This document shows positions 1 through 8,478 of a DNA stretch of 36,589 nucleotides, piece by piece. Made by a program: the position numbers and the translations under genes. Numbering within the stretch: position 1 is the first letter of the stretch; each line of letters begins with the position of its first letter. Source of the DNA: Actinomycetota bacterium (lineage in GTDB: Bacteria > Actinomycetota > Actinomycetes > S36-B12 > CAIYMF01). The notes beneath the pieces are model-generated. The model had not been told where the DNA came from, made no database searches, and saw nothing but the letters and a program-made list of their open reading frames with translations. The stretch spans positions 1-36,589 of the forward strand of contig CANGPO010000020.1 of the NCBI GenBank assembly GCA_947455705.1, read 5' to 3'.

Positions 1-224
1 GGAGCCAACGCACGCAGCGTCCACGTGCCGGGGGCCGCGAAGAAGCGGTAGTTGCCCGTAGCGCTCGTTGGGACTTCAGCGGTGAATTCACCTGACCCAT
101 CGAGGAGGCGAACGTACGCGCCACCTACGGGCTCACCACCACGGGTGACAGTTCCCTGAATGATCGTTTCCTTAGCCACGTCAACTCCCTCGAGCGATAA
201 GCCACCTACCGTTGCTGCACACAT
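1..224 (-). CDS. DUF1416 (SseC-like) protein, C-terminus cut by window edge
   Basis: The ATG at 224-222 overlaps the TAA of the sulfurtransferase upstream (TAATG), so translation is probably coupled. The visible 74 residues read MCAATVGGLSLEGVDVAKET and continue through a GxVxRGGEPVGGAYVRLLD segment to FFAAPGTWTLRAL. This is the pattern of the small actinobacterial DUF1416 proteins (SseC of Mycobacterium), which look like a single carboxypeptidase-regulatory-like beta sandwich of about 100 residues. Its position directly after a thiosulfate sulfurtransferase gene is conserved in Actinomycetota. Biochemical function is not established; a role in sulfur transfer is inferred only from the neighbourhood. 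About 25 residues are expected beyond the window. Confidence 0.85.
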   Translation of the reverse strand, partial: MCAATVGGLSLEGVDVAKETIIQGTVTRGGEPVGGAYVRLLDGSGEFTAEVPTSATGNYRFFAAPGTWTLRALA

Positions 225-1087
225 TACGCGGCGCCGCCCTCGGCGGATCCAGCCGCGTCACCAAGCTGAACCGGAACGCCGACGAGTGAGCCATACTCAG
301 TCCACGAGCCGTCGTAGTTGCGAACACTTGACTGGCCGAGAAGCTCGTGGAGCACGAACCACGTGTGGGCCGAGCGCTCGCCGATGCGGCAGTACGCGAT
401 CGTGTCCTTGCTCAAATCCACACCAGCACCCGTGTACAGCGCGGTGAGCTCGTCGTCAGACTTGAACGTACCGTCGTCGTTGGCTGCCTTACTCCACGGG
501 ACGCTCGCCGCCGTTGGAATGTGGCCGGGACGCTGCGACTGCTCCTGCGGAAGGTGCGCCGGAGCAAGCAGGCGACCTGCGTACTCATCTGGCGACCGTA
601 CGTCCACGAGGTTGACCGATCCGATGCCGTTGATGACGTCGTCACGGAACGCGCGAATACTGGTGTCCTGCGCCTGCGCGGTGTACGTCGTGGCTGGACG
701 AGTCGTCACATCGGCAACGAGTTCACGACCATCAAGCTCCCACTTCTTGCGTCCGCCATCGAGCAGACGAACGTCGTTGTGGCCGTAAAGCTTGAAGTAC
801 CAGTACGCGTATGACGCGAACCAGTTGTTGTTGCCGCCGTAGAGGACGACCGTGTCATCGTTGGCAACGCCCTTCGCAGACAGCAAGGCCTCAAACTGGG
901 CCTGATTTACGAAATCGCGACGAACTGGATCCTGTAGATCCTGACGCCAGTCGATCCGGATGGCGTTCTTGATGTGATTGGTGTCGTAGGCGGCGGTGTC
1001 TTCGTCCACCTCAACGAGTACAACCTTGGGATCGTCGATGTGGGCTAGTACCCAGTCGGCGTCGACTAGGACGTCGCTGCGGCTCAT
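224..1087 (-). CDS. sseA: Rhodanese-type sulfurtransferase (thiosulfate sulfurtransferase, SseA-like)
   Basis: 287 residues, the usual length for a tandem-rhodanese sulfurtransferase. The N-terminal inactive rhodanese domain spans about residues 5-125 and the C-terminal active domain about 145-275. The active loop is CRIGERS with the persulfide-carrying Cys at 233; CRxGxRS loops are typical of thiosulfate sulfurtransferases in this family. It would move sulfane sulfur from thiosulfate to cyanide or a thiol acceptor in the cytoplasm. The ATG start is supported by an AAGGAGAA ribosome binding site about 6 nt upstream. The gene lies between DUF4395 (48 nt upstream) and DUF1416 (1-nt overlap), so the three form one operon. 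Confidence 0.92.
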   Translation of the reverse strand: MSRSDVLVDADWVLAHIDDPKVVLVEVDEDTAAYDTNHIKNAIRIDWRQDLQDPVRRDFVNQAQFEALLSAKGVANDDTVVLYGGNNNWFASYAYWYFKLYGHNDVRLLDGGRKKWELDGRELVADVTTRPATTYTAQAQDTSIRAFRDDVINGIGSVNLVDVRSPDEYAGRLLAPAHLPQEQSQRPGHIPTAASVPWSKAANDDGTFKSDDELTALYTGAGVDLSKDTIAYCRIGERSAHTWFVLHELLGQSSVRNYDGSWTEYGSLVGVPVQLGDAAGSAEGGAA

Positions 1088-1135
1088 GTGATTTCTCCTT
1101 GATTAGTTGGTGATGAAAAGTAGGGGGGATGGGAC

Positions 1136-1615
1136 TTACGCGGACGCAGTTGAACGGCCGACGATGCGGCGACCGATCAGGTACATCTCACAACCCAAGC
1201 AAAAATTGAAAGCTGCATTGAGGAAGGCCGCTGCCAGAGCAGCACCAACCGCGACATAAGCGACCGTCGTTGCACCGGTCAGGAGCGCAACCAGTCCGAC
1301 GATGGCGAAGAGCAGACCAACCGTCTGCGCGAACCGCGGTGGTCGAGGGTCTTCAAGATCAGTGGGCTTACCAAGCTTTGGCTGGACGAAACGTCGATAG
1401 ACCGCTCCGTATGGCTGTGCTGCAAGACCAACGAGCGATCCCAGAGCAAAGACGAGAGTCTGAATGCTCAACAGAACGATCGAGATGGTCGATGGGATCG
1501 TGAGCAAAGTTGCTGCCAAAACCAAGGTCGTCAAGATCGCCCCGAAGCGCGGCCCGCGGGCGTCAATGAGTTTGATCGAGGTGTCGGATTGCGGTCGTGA
1601 ATCAAGGGTTGTCAT
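1136..1615 (-). CDS. DUF4395 family integral membrane protein
   Basis: 159 residues with an N-terminal DARGPRF motif (19-24), hydrophobic segments at about 27-43, 45-65, 96-113 and 117-137, and a DPRPPRFAQ motif (89-97) repeating the first. A CLGC pair (Cys139, Cys142) is followed by EMYLIGRR. These are hallmarks of DUF4395, a family repeatedly found beside thioredoxin-like proteins and sulfurtransferases in actinobacteria. The CxxC suggests a redox or sulfur-relay role at the membrane, which is inference. The ATG at 1615 has an AGGAGA ribosome binding site 5 nt upstream. It is the first gene of the operon running into sseA and DUF1416. Confidence 0.85.
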   Translation of the reverse strand: MTTLDSRPQSDTSIKLIDARGPRFGAILTTLVLAATLLTIPSTISIVLLSIQTLVFALGSLVGLAAQPYGAVYRRFVQPKLGKPTDLEDPRPPRFAQTVGLLFAIVGLVALLTGATTVAYVAVGAALAAAFLNAAFNFCLGCEMYLIGRRIVGRSTASA

Positions 1616-1907
1616 GGTCGTCTCCTACGTCTGTGCACTGGGAAGGGGTGCTGAGTCCAGACCTTTCACGACGCCACAAGGCGCGCTGGTCTAGTTAGGA
1701 GAGTCGACAGCAGCAGGACGAAACGCGGCAGAAATCAACTGCCCGACGCTTAATGAGGTCCACCGACTGCATGCACTGAGAATACCTGTAACCATTGGGT
1801 TTACAGCCCTGTGTCCACATTGTGAGACAACTATCTCTACCTGCAAGACGTTCGCAATAACCACTTTTCAGCATCAGCGGTTGGGCCGACTCTCACGTCG
1901 ATCAGCG
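1616..1907. promoter_or_regulatory. 292-bp intergenic region upstream of the DUF4395-sulfurtransferase operon
   Basis: No convincing ORF is seen. The region must carry the promoter of the minus-strand DUF4395-sseA-DUF1416 operon, because the thioredoxin-like gene ends at its far edge. It holds an inverted repeat at 1786-1806 (annotated separately). On the minus strand, TTGCGA followed by GATAGT about 16 nt later is a weak promoter candidate near 1828-1855. I see no strong terminator for the thioredoxin-like gene here. Confidence 0.4.
1786..1806. repeat. Inverted repeat CTGTAA-N9-TTACAG, candidate operator
   Basis: The arms at 1786-1791 and 1801-1806 are perfect 6-bp inverted repeats with 9 bp between them. 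The site lies about 170 bp upstream of the DUF4395 start codon in the only long intergenic gap of the cluster. A dimeric regulator could bind here. No regulator is assigned, and a 6-bp arm can occur by chance. Confidence 0.35.
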
Positions 1908-2408
1908 TTAGATCAACGTTCCGAGCGCCACAATGACGTCGGCTTTGCGTGGTGCACCTGCAGCGCGTACGCGAACTACCCCAGATGCGTCTAGAACCAA
2001 CACCGTCGGAGTCCGACGAATATCCAGTCGCCGCACCAGATCCAAGTGCGCTTCCGCGTCGATCTCAATGTGATTCACACCAACGACCATTGCACGCACT
2101 TCGTCCAGGACGATCCGCGTACTGCGACATGGCGCACAGAACGCCGAACTGAACTGAACCAAAGTTGCGGCGGTACCGAGTTCGCCACCTAGATCGACCG
2201 CGGTCAACCTCTCATCACGATGTGAGGACTCCGGTCCATCCGTCGCACCAACAATCGGAACAGAGCCCTGTACTGCCGCGGGCATTTCGGCCGGGCCAAC
2301 ACCGGAGTCAGGATTCACAGGTCGGAGCATGCCATCAACTCGACGCCGGTAGAGCCCGAACGCAGTGGCAATCACTACGACCGCAATCAACACTAGGAGC
2401 CCCCGCAT
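1908..2408 (-). CDS. Membrane-anchored thioredoxin-like protein with CAPC active site
   Basis: 166 residues from the ATG at 2408. A longer in-frame reading exists, but it runs through the end of the upstream hydrolase gene; the chosen start has a GGAGGG box about 11 nt upstream. Residues 3-20 form one hydrophobic signal/anchor helix followed by RRR, so the rest should be outside the membrane. A thioredoxin fold follows at about 65-165, with FSSAFCAPCRSTR holding the CxxC pair (Cys91, Cys94) and a cis-Pro motif RRTPT (Pro134). It probably acts as a thiol-disulfide or sulfur-relay oxidoreductase. It begins 7 nt after the hydrolase gene, and such proteins often accompany DUF4395 and the sulfurtransferase. 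Confidence 0.85.
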   Translation of the reverse strand: MRGLLVLIAVVVIATAFGLYRRRVDGMLRPVNPDSGVGPAEMPAAVQGSVPIVGATDGPESSHRDERLTAVDLGGELGTAATLVQFSSAFCAPCRSTRIVLDEVRAMVVGVNHIEIDAEAHLDLVRRLDIRRTPTVLVLDASGVVRVRAAGAPRKADVIVALGTLI

Positions 2409-2415
2409 GCTGTGC

Positions 2416-3315
2416 CTAACCCTCCGCCGTGTCGATCTGTTCCCCGACTGTGGCCTGCGTGCCGGATCTAGCCCATTCACCGATCGCCCAGCTTCCAATG
2501 CGATCGGCTAGTTCTGCCGTGGTCGCAGACTCAGCATGCGCGAAGTCGTCGATAACCCACAACGTGGCGCTGTCGCGCACTCCACGTTCAACGGCACCTC
2601 GGCGAGCGGCCGCCTCAATTGATTCAGCATGCTCAACCGGGAAGTACGTGTCCTGACTGCCGTGCACGATGAGCAGAGGCGTGGGTGCAATCCGAGCCGC
2701 AGCTCCACTGGGATCAAGGGGGTAGGGCAGCTCCCAATCAGTCGGATTGACCCGGGTACCAAATCCATTTCGCAGCAGCGTGCGGCCAACGGGAGAGAAG
2801 ACAGCGCGATGCAACAGACGCATAGGAGCAGTGCCTTGGTAGAACCAGAATCCCGCCGAAGATACTGAAACCACAATCGCTGGCTTGTATTCGGCAGCCG
2901 TCAGCGCAGCATGTCGCAGCACAATTGAGCCACCCATCGAGAAACCCACGGTGATGACAGCTGGCGCACCCAGCCAAAGCGCCCACTCCACCGCAGCATC
3001 GAGGTCCTGCAACTCGTCCTTGCCCAGCGTGCATTCCCCCGTGGACTCGGCATGACCGCGGTGGTCTAACGAAATCACCGAACTGTGGGCGGACAATGCC
3101 GAGGCGATCCGGCGGTTATCACCAATCGACCAGCTACCGGTGAATCCGTGCGACACGATGAACGTCGGACGGTCGGTGGGCACCCCACCCGTGCGAATCC
3201 ATGGATCACACACCGCAGAGATTCGAACCCCGTCAGCCGCAAGCAGGGTCTTTCGCAGCCACGGCTCCGGTGCGACAACCTCGTCAGAGGGTCGGCGCGA
3301 CGGGCGGAGGTCCAT
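2416..3315 (-). CDS. Alpha/beta hydrolase (serine hydrolase)
   Basis: 299 residues from the ATG at 3315, which has an AAGGAG box about 13 nt upstream; the longer reading to 3390 has no support. The fold signatures are HGFTG (oxyanion region, 56-60), the nucleophile elbow GFSMGG (Ser126), the acid in GSQDTYFP (Asp222) and the base in DFAHAE (His260), so the triad is complete. The family covers esterases, lipases and thioesterases; the substrate cannot be told from sequence. There is no signal peptide, so it is probably cytoplasmic. It precedes the thioredoxin-like gene by 7 nt and is probably the first gene of that transcript, divergent from glnR. Confidence 0.85.
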   Translation of the reverse strand: MDLRPSRRPSDEVVAPEPWLRKTLLAADGVRISAVCDPWIRTGGVPTDRPTFIVSHGFTGSWSIGDNRRIASALSAHSSVISLDHRGHAESTGECTLGKDELQDLDAAVEWALWLGAPAVITVGFSMGGSIVLRHAALTAAEYKPAIVVSVSSAGFWFYQGTAPMRLLHRAVFSPVGRTLLRNGFGTRVNPTDWELPYPLDPSGAAARIAPTPLLIVHGSQDTYFPVEHAESIEAAARRGAVERGVRDSATLWVIDDFAHAESATTAELADRIGSWAIGEWARSGTQATVGEQIDTAEG

Positions 3316-3428
3316 GAGGCTATTGTTACTCCTTAAGGATCCGCGGCGATGAGGCCACCGGGTCCTTTCGTGGTTAATTACTCGCCACATCCGCTATTGA
3401 TCGATCGGTACTGCGAAGGGAGTAGACG

Positions 3429-4139
3429 ATGTCTGCACTCCTGCTGCTCACGAATGCGCTGGTTCCATCCGCCGAAATCTTGCCGGCGCTGGGCTTACTC
3501 AACCATTCGGTGCGCGTACTTCCGGCCGAAGCCATCGCGCTGCTTGACGCTCCGCCGTGCGACGCGATCTTGGTGGACGGGCGCCGAGATCTTCCCGCAG
3601 TCAAATCATTCACCCGCCTTCTGCGAACCACTGGTGTGAACGAGCCAGTCATCCTGGTAACTACTGAGGGCGCCCTCGTCGCCATCAATGTTGAGTGGGG
3701 TGTTGACGACGTCATCGTGGATACGGCCGGCCCGGCTGAGCTTGACGCGCGCCTGCGTCTGGCCATCGGTCGCCTTGCGCATGACGTAGAGGATGCCGCG
3801 CCAGATGAGATTCGCAGCGGGGACGTCACCATCGACGAGGCCACCTACACGGCGAAGGTGAACGGCCGCATTCTCGATCTCACGTTCAAAGAGTTTGAAC
3901 TCCTGAAGTTCTTGGTTCAGCATCCCGGCCGAGTCTTCAGTCGAGCTCAACTTCTGCAAGAGGTCTGGGGATACGACTACTTCGGAGGTACGCGCACCGT
4001 GGATGTGCACGTCCGTCGCCTGCGCGCCAAGTTAGGACCAGAACATGAGGCCATGATCGGCACCGTCCGGAACGTCGGGTACCGCTTCGTTGCACATCCG
4101 CCGCGCTCGGAAGATATAGACGCGGAAGTATCGGTCTAG
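3429..4139 (+). CDS. glnR: GlnR-type nitrogen regulator (orphan OmpR/PhoB-family response regulator)
   Basis: 236 residues. The N-terminus [20 protein letters not shown] and the stretch [14 protein letters not shown] match the atypical receiver domain of actinobacterial GlnR; Asp50 lies at the end of a strand but the usual acidic pocket is not evident. The C-terminal winged helix (about 128-225) contains [20 protein letters not shown] and then a recognition-helix region around [20 protein letters not shown], nearly identical to Streptomyces GlnR as I recall it. In that group GlnR controls glnA, amtB and other nitrogen genes and has no cognate kinase gene beside it, as here. GAAGGGAG at 3415-3422 is the ribosome binding site. 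The neighbouring mshD is a conserved partner. Confidence 0.93.
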   Translation: MSALLLLTNALVPSAEILPALGLLNHSVRVLPAEAIALLDAPPCDAILVDGRRDLPAVKSFTRLLRTTGVNEPVILVTTEGALVAINVEWGVDDVIVDTAGPAELDARLRLAIGRLAHDVEDAAPDEIRSGDVTIDEATYTAKVNGRILDLTFKEFELLKFLVQHPGRVFSRAQLLQEVWGYDYFGGTRTVDVHVRRLRAKLGPEHEAMIGTVRNVGYRFVAHPPRSEDIDAEVSV

Positions 4140-4172
4140 CCGCCCACCGCCGCTGTGGCTAATTAGGCGTCC

Positions 4173-4187
4173 TATCGTAGAGACGTG
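4173..4187 (+). promoter_or_regulatory. Leaderless -10 box of mshD
   Basis: TATCGT at 4173-4178 fits the actinobacterial TANNNT -10 pattern. The GTG start codon follows after 6 nt, where transcription would begin. No Shine-Dalgarno sequence is present before this GTG, so translation from a leaderless mRNA is likely. The -35 region is not recognisable. Confidence 0.55.
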
Positions 4188-5216
4188 CATATCCCCACTG
4201 AGTTCGACCAGTCCGCCATTTCATGGGTGGCCCGTCGACGACTCAGCGCCACCGAGATGACTGAGGTTCAGCAACTCGTTGAAGCAGTCACCACCGCAGA
4301 TGGGATCGGCCCACTTTCCGAACATGTCTTGCTGCACCTTCAATACGGGGGCGACAGCGATGTGCGCCACATATTGGCACGAATCGACGAACAACTCGTT
4401 GGCTACGGTCATTTAGACGTCACCGATCAGCTGGCCGGTTCAAGTGCTGAACTTGCCGTCGCACCGCAGGCGCGCCGTCGAGGAATAGGCCAAGGGCTTG
4501 TTGAGCATCTTCGCGCTGAGGCCCCGGACGACCGGCTACGACTGTGGGCCCACGGTGGCCAGAGCAATGCCGCGGCGTTGGCTGCGTCACTTGGCTTTGA
4601 ACGCACCCGCACTCTGCTGCGGATGCGGCGAGCACTATCGCAGGACATCCCCGAGCCTTCGTGGCCCGAGCGCACGCACGTACGCACCTTCCTGCCCGGC
4701 CTCGACGATCAGGAGTGGCTCGATCTCAATGCTCGGGCATTCGCCGATTTACCCGATCAGGCAGGTTGGACACAAGCAGATCTTGATGTGCGGATGCGCG
4801 AACCTTGGTTTGATCCGGCCGGTTTCTTCCTAGCAATTGAAAACAACGCCGAGGGTGATGAACACATCGTCGGATTCCACTGGACTAAGGTCCACGGGGC
4901 TGCAGATCACCACCATGACCACGATGACGAACCCGAGCACGAACACCACGATAAGGTTGGTGAGGTGGTCCACGCGCACGACCCCATAGGTGAGGTCTAC
5001 GTCGTGGGGATCGATCCCGACCACCACGGCCAGGGACTTGGCCGGGCCCTGACTTTGGTAGGTCTTGGCCACCTGCGCCGGCTTGGGCTACCCGACGTCA
5101 TGCTCTATGTGGACGCCCAGAATGTGTCCGCCGTCGGACTGTACGAGAGCCTGGGCTTCAGCGTCTGGGACGTCGACGTGGAATTCACCTCGGGTTCTCC
5201 AGCGCCGACGAAATAG
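4185..5216 (+). CDS. mshD: Mycothiol synthase (acetyl-CoA:Cys-GlcN-Ins acetyltransferase)
   Basis: 343 residues made of two GNAT domains (about 10-150 and 165-335). MshD acetylates the cysteine amine of Cys-GlcN-Ins, the last step of mycothiol synthesis. The acetyl-CoA loops are RRRGIGQGL (98-105) in the first domain and GQGLGRAL (282-289) in the second; the FHWTK and GEVYVVGIDP stretches are typical of MshD. Between these lies an insertion (about 237-266) with ten His plus many Asp/Glu, unlike any MshD I recall, which may bind metal. The start is GTG with a leaderless promoter. Synteny with glnR supports the call. Mycothiol is restricted to Actinomycetota. Confidence 0.92.
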   Translation: MHIPTEFDQSAISWVARRRLSATEMTEVQQLVEAVTTADGIGPLSEHVLLHLQYGGDSDVRHILARIDEQLVGYGHLDVTDQLAGSSAELAVAPQARRRGIGQGLVEHLRAEAPDDRLRLWAHGGQSNAAALAASLGFERTRTLLRMRRALSQDIPEPSWPERTHVRTFLPGLDDQEWLDLNARAFADLPDQAGWTQADLDVRMREPWFDPAGFFLAIENNAEGDEHIVGFHWTKVHGAADHHHDHDDEPEHEHHDKVGEVVHAHDPIGEVYVVGIDPDHHGQGLGRALTLVGLGHLRRLGLPDVMLYVDAQNVSAVGLYESLGFSVWDVDVEFTSGSPAPTK

Positions 5217-5291
5217 CCGAAAGAGTCAACTCCGCACCCAGTTGATGGAGCAACCCCTCGATCGTTCACCAACATCTGGCACTCTGTACCT

Positions 5292-7397
5292 ATGTCCTCG
5301 CAGGTTTTAAGGCCCGAACACAGCGACGTCCCATTACCGGACGATCGCTACCTTGACCGCGAGTTGTCGTGGCTAGCCTTCAACGAACGCGTCCTTGAAC
5401 TTGCTGAAGACACGGAATTACCTCTGCTCGAGCGAACCAAGTTCCTGGCGATCTTTGCCAGCAATCTCGACGAATTCTTCATGGTCCGCGTTGCCGGCCT
5501 CAAACGCCGAATCGCAACGGGGATCGCGGTTAAGTCGCCCAGTGGTTTCCTACCTCGGGATCTTCTCGACGGAATCTACGCCCGCACTGCCGAACTCATG
5601 GATCGGCAGGCATCGGTCCTGCAGAACGACCTGCAGCCACTATTAGCCGAGCAGGGGATCCACATTCTCCGCTGGGATGACACCACTGACGCTGAACGGG
5701 TTGCGCTCGGACAGTTCTTCCTCGACAAAGTGTTCCCGGTACTTACTCCTCTTGCAGTGGATCCGGCCCACCCATTTCCGTACATCAGCGGACTGTCGTT
5801 AAACCTGGCGGTGGTGGTACGTAATCCGACAACGGGAATGGAACTTTTTGCCAGGGTGAAAGTCCCGCCGATTCTTCAGCGACTCGTTCCGGTCGGGTCA
5901 TCTCGTTTCGTGGCACTCGAGGACATCATTGCCGCGCACCTCAGCGAGCTTTTTCCAGGTATGGAGATCCTTCAGCACCACATTTTCCGGGTGACCCGCA
6001 ACGAAGACCTCGAGGTCGAAGAGGATGACGCTGAGAACCTGCTTCTCGCCCTTGAGCGCGAACTTATGCGACGCCGATTCGGGCCACCGGTTCGCCTCGA
6101 AGTTGAGCAAACGATCGATCCCTATGTGATGGACCTGCTCGAACGCGAGTTAGGCATCGGCTCGAACGAGGTCATGCATATTCCAGGGATTCTTGACCTG
6201 ACCGCGCTGTGGGCATTGGCCGGACTTCCACGCGATGATTTGAAGTTCGATGCGTTTCTACCGCGCACCAGCCGCGAAATCTCCGACATCGAATCGTCAT
6301 CGCCACCGGATGTTCTAGAGGCAATGCGCGATCACGAGATTCTTCTTCACCACCCTTACGACTCCTTCAGCACGAGCGTCCAACGATTCCTCGAACAAGC
6401 CGCGACCGATCCAAAGGTGTTGGCTATCAAGCAAACCCTGTATCGGACGAGTGGTGACTCACCCATCATCGATGCGCTTGTCGCTGCGGCCGAAGCAGGC
6501 AAGCAGGTGCTCGCCATCGTCGAAATTAAGGCCCGCTTCGACGAGCAAGCCAACATCGACTGGGCTCGCAAACTCGAACAGGCGGGTTGCCACGTTGTTT
6601 ACGGACTCGTCGGCCTGAAAACCCACTGCAAGCTCTCCATGGTGGTTCGTGACGATGGAGATCAGTTGCGGCGATACGTTCACCTTGGAACGGGCAACTA
6701 CCATCCGAAGACCGCACGCCTTTACGAAGATGTTGGCCTTCTCACCACAGACGACGAAGTCTGTGCAGATGTCGCACGCCTGTTTAACGTGCTGTCCGGT
6801 TACTCGATGGAATCGGAATTCCAGCGGCTTTTGGTTGCCCCCAACTCAGTCCGATCCGGACTCATTGAACGTATTGAACGCGAGATCGATCACCACCAAA
6901 ACGGACGACCCGCAGGTGTGCGCATCAAGTGCAACTCAATCGTTGACGAGGTCACGCTTGATGCCCTGTACAGAGCGTCGCAAGCCGGTGTGTCCATCGA
7001 CATTTGGGTCCGCGGCATCTGCGCCATACGACCCGGAGTTCCTGGACTGAGCGAGAACATCCGTGTTCGAAGCACACTCGGCCGATTCCTAGAGCATTCA
7101 CGGGTCTACGAATTCACCAACGGTGGAACCCGTGAAGTTTGGATCGGGTCGGCAGATCTGATGCATCGTAATTTGGATCGACGCATCGAAGTGCTCGCTC
7201 GCCTTGGCAACTCCCGTCACGTTCGCAAATTGTCAGAGCTCATCGACCTAGCCTTCGATCCCGGCACAGCAAGCTGGCATCTTGGCTCCGATGGTGAATG
7301 GGTTCGGGTCCACCTAAGCCACGATGGTCAGCCGTTGCGGGATATCCAAGCAGTACTCATTGCCCGGCAAGTGCGTCGACTTGGCACCGTTTCATGA
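5292..7397 (+). CDS. ppk1: Polyphosphate kinase 1
   Basis: 701 residues, normal PPK1 length. It polymerises the gamma-phosphate of ATP into polyphosphate, reversibly, in the cytoplasm. The N-terminal domain opens with [20 protein letters not shown] and [19 protein letters not shown], both diagnostic. The autophosphorylated histidine should be His445 in GLKTHCKL, and the paired phospholipase-D-like segment includes [20 protein letters not shown] (461-480). A second catalytic region carries FLEHSRVY and [17 protein letters not shown]. No clear ribosome binding site precedes the ATG. It lies upstream of a mutT1-like gene, the same order as in mycobacteria, and of the pst operon, which fits phosphate storage. 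Confidence 0.96.
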   Translation: MSSQVLRPEHSDVPLPDDRYLDRELSWLAFNERVLELAEDTELPLLERTKFLAIFASNLDEFFMVRVAGLKRRIATGIAVKSPSGFLPRDLLDGIYARTAELMDRQASVLQNDLQPLLAEQGIHILRWDDTTDAERVALGQFFLDKVFPVLTPLAVDPAHPFPYISGLSLNLAVVVRNPTTGMELFARVKVPPILQRLVPVGSSRFVALEDIIAAHLSELFPGMEILQHHIFRVTRNEDLEVEEDDAENLLLALERELMRRRFGPPVRLEVEQTIDPYVMDLLERELGIGSNEVMHIPGILDLTALWALAGLPRDDLKFDAFLPRTSREISDIESSSPPDVLEAMRDHEILLHHPYDSFSTSVQRFLEQAATDPKVLAIKQTLYRTSGDSPIIDALVAAAEAGKQVLAIVEIKARFDEQANIDWARKLEQAGCHVVYGLVGLKTHCKLSMVVRDDGDQLRRYVHLGTGNYHPKTARLYEDVGLLTTDDEVCADVARLFNVLSGYSMESEFQRLLVAPNSVRSGLIERIEREIDHHQNGRPAGVRIKCNSIVDEVTLDALYRASQAGVSIDIWVRGICAIRPGVPGLSENIRVRSTLGRFLEHSRVYEFTNGGTREVWIGSADLMHRNLDRRIEVLARLGNSRHVRKLSELIDLAFDPGTASWHLGSDGEWVRVHLSHDGQPLRDIQAVLIARQVRRLGTVS

Positions 7398-7428
7398 CAA
7401 CTCTGCTGATCGCGAAGGGTTCATCGAA

Positions 7429-8373
7429 ATGACATCGAGCCCTGACCTAATTCATGCGGCGGGCGCAGTTGTTATCTCAATAATCAATGAGCGAGAGCAC
7501 GTCTTAGTGGTGCATCGACCGCACCGAAGTGACTGGTCCCTACCCAAGGGAAAACTCGAGTCAGGCGAAGCCCACGATGTAGCAGCCGTTCGCGAAGTAC
7601 TGGAGGAAACCGGCGTCCGGTGTGCCCTCGGTCCCTTCTTGGGGACCCGCGAGTATGAGGTCGAGGGGCATCCCAAGCGAGTTTTGTACTGGCGTGCCAC
7701 CGTTCTCGAACATGACGTACATGAGGCTGACGACGAAGTCGATGATGTTCAGTGGATCGATGTCGATCAGGCGCAGGACCGCCTCACTTATCCGGACGAT
7801 CGGGAACTAGTCGAGTTAGCCTTGTCCTATCCGGAAACCCGCCCGTTGATCGTGTTGCGTCACGCCGAAGCGGTGAAACGCGCAGTCTGGCAGGACTCCG
7901 GAGACCACCGAGCAGATGACGACAGTGCGCGCCCACTCAACGCCGCCGGCGACCACCAAGCGGCCGAATTGGCATCCGTACTCTCGTGTTACGGACTGGC
8001 TGCAATCGTTTCATCAGATGCGGATCGCTGTAAGGCAACCGTCGCACCATTCGCTGCCGTGTCAGGCCTCTCCGTACAGCACCAGCATGAGCTCAGCGAA
8101 GAGGGCTTCCGAGACGATCCGGACGCAACCTATCGCTGTGTCCAGGAACTACTGCGCTACGAAGGGGCCGCGGTCTGGTGCACCCATCGACCCGTACTCC
8201 CTGCCGTGACCCGAGCACTTAGCCAAGAACTCAAGATCCACAAGCAAGCAAGATCGGTTGAGACGGACCCCCGGCTCAAGCCCTCCGCAGCCCTGGTCCT
8301 CCATATCGATCAACGGCAGCGGCTGGTGCAGGTAGACACACGTGGACCTGTGCCTGCAGCTGAAGAAATCTGA
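7429..8373 (+). CDS. MutT1-like Nudix hydrolase fused to a histidine phosphatase domain
   Basis: 314 residues from the ATG at 7429, chosen for the GAAGGG box 9 nt upstream; it starts 31 nt after ppk1. The Nudix box runs from GKLESGE (41-47) to REVLEETGV (55-63), with WSLPKG just before it. The second half begins with IVLRHAEA (141-148), the RHG/RHA phosphohistidine motif, and ends with a TH(R)P segment around CTHRP. This two-domain arrangement and ppk linkage match mycobacterial MutT1, which hydrolyses 8-oxo-(d)GTP and dinucleoside polyphosphates. Substrate here is inferred. It is likely cotranscribed with ppk1. Confidence 0.88.
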   Translation: MTSSPDLIHAAGAVVISIINEREHVLVVHRPHRSDWSLPKGKLESGEAHDVAAVREVLEETGVRCALGPFLGTREYEVEGHPKRVLYWRATVLEHDVHEADDEVDDVQWIDVDQAQDRLTYPDDRELVELALSYPETRPLIVLRHAEAVKRAVWQDSGDHRADDDSARPLNAAGDHQAAELASVLSCYGLAAIVSSDADRCKATVAPFAAVSGLSVQHQHELSEEGFRDDPDATYRCVQELLRYEGAAVWCTHRPVLPAVTRALSQELKIHKQARSVETDPRLKPSAALVLHIDQRQRLVQVDTRGPVPAAEEI

Positions 8374-8375
8374 TC

Positions 8376-8404
8376 GTTCCGCATCTGTTCACCTTTTGTT
8401 CACT
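8376..8404 (+). promoter_or_regulatory. PHO box: three 11-nt direct repeat units upstream of pstS
   Basis: GTTCCGC at 8376-8382, GTTCACC at 8387-8393 and GTTCACT at 8398-8404 are spaced exactly 11 nt start to start. The GTTCACC direct-repeat unit with 11-nt period is the PhoP-binding PHO box known from Streptomyces pstS. The array ends 32 nt before a -10 candidate TAGGTT (8436-8441) and 75 nt before the pstS start. Phosphate-starvation activation by a PhoR-PhoP system is therefore likely; no phoP gene is in this window. Confidence 0.8.
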
Positions 8405-8478
8405 TTCAAGCACCCCATCCGTACCATCCCCTTCGTAGGTTTAAGTCGTCTTACACACGACTTTGCTGGAGGAAACAA

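Noticed and set aside
3219..3231. GATTCGAACCCC, resembling a tRNA T-arm on the minus strand
   Set aside because: It lies inside the alpha/beta hydrolase gene and codes for GVRIS in frame; the flanks do not form a cloverleaf.
3316..3428. GlnR autoregulatory box upstream of glnR
   Set aside because: I could not find a convincing pair of GTnAC/GAAAC-type half-sites at the proper spacing in this 113-bp gap.
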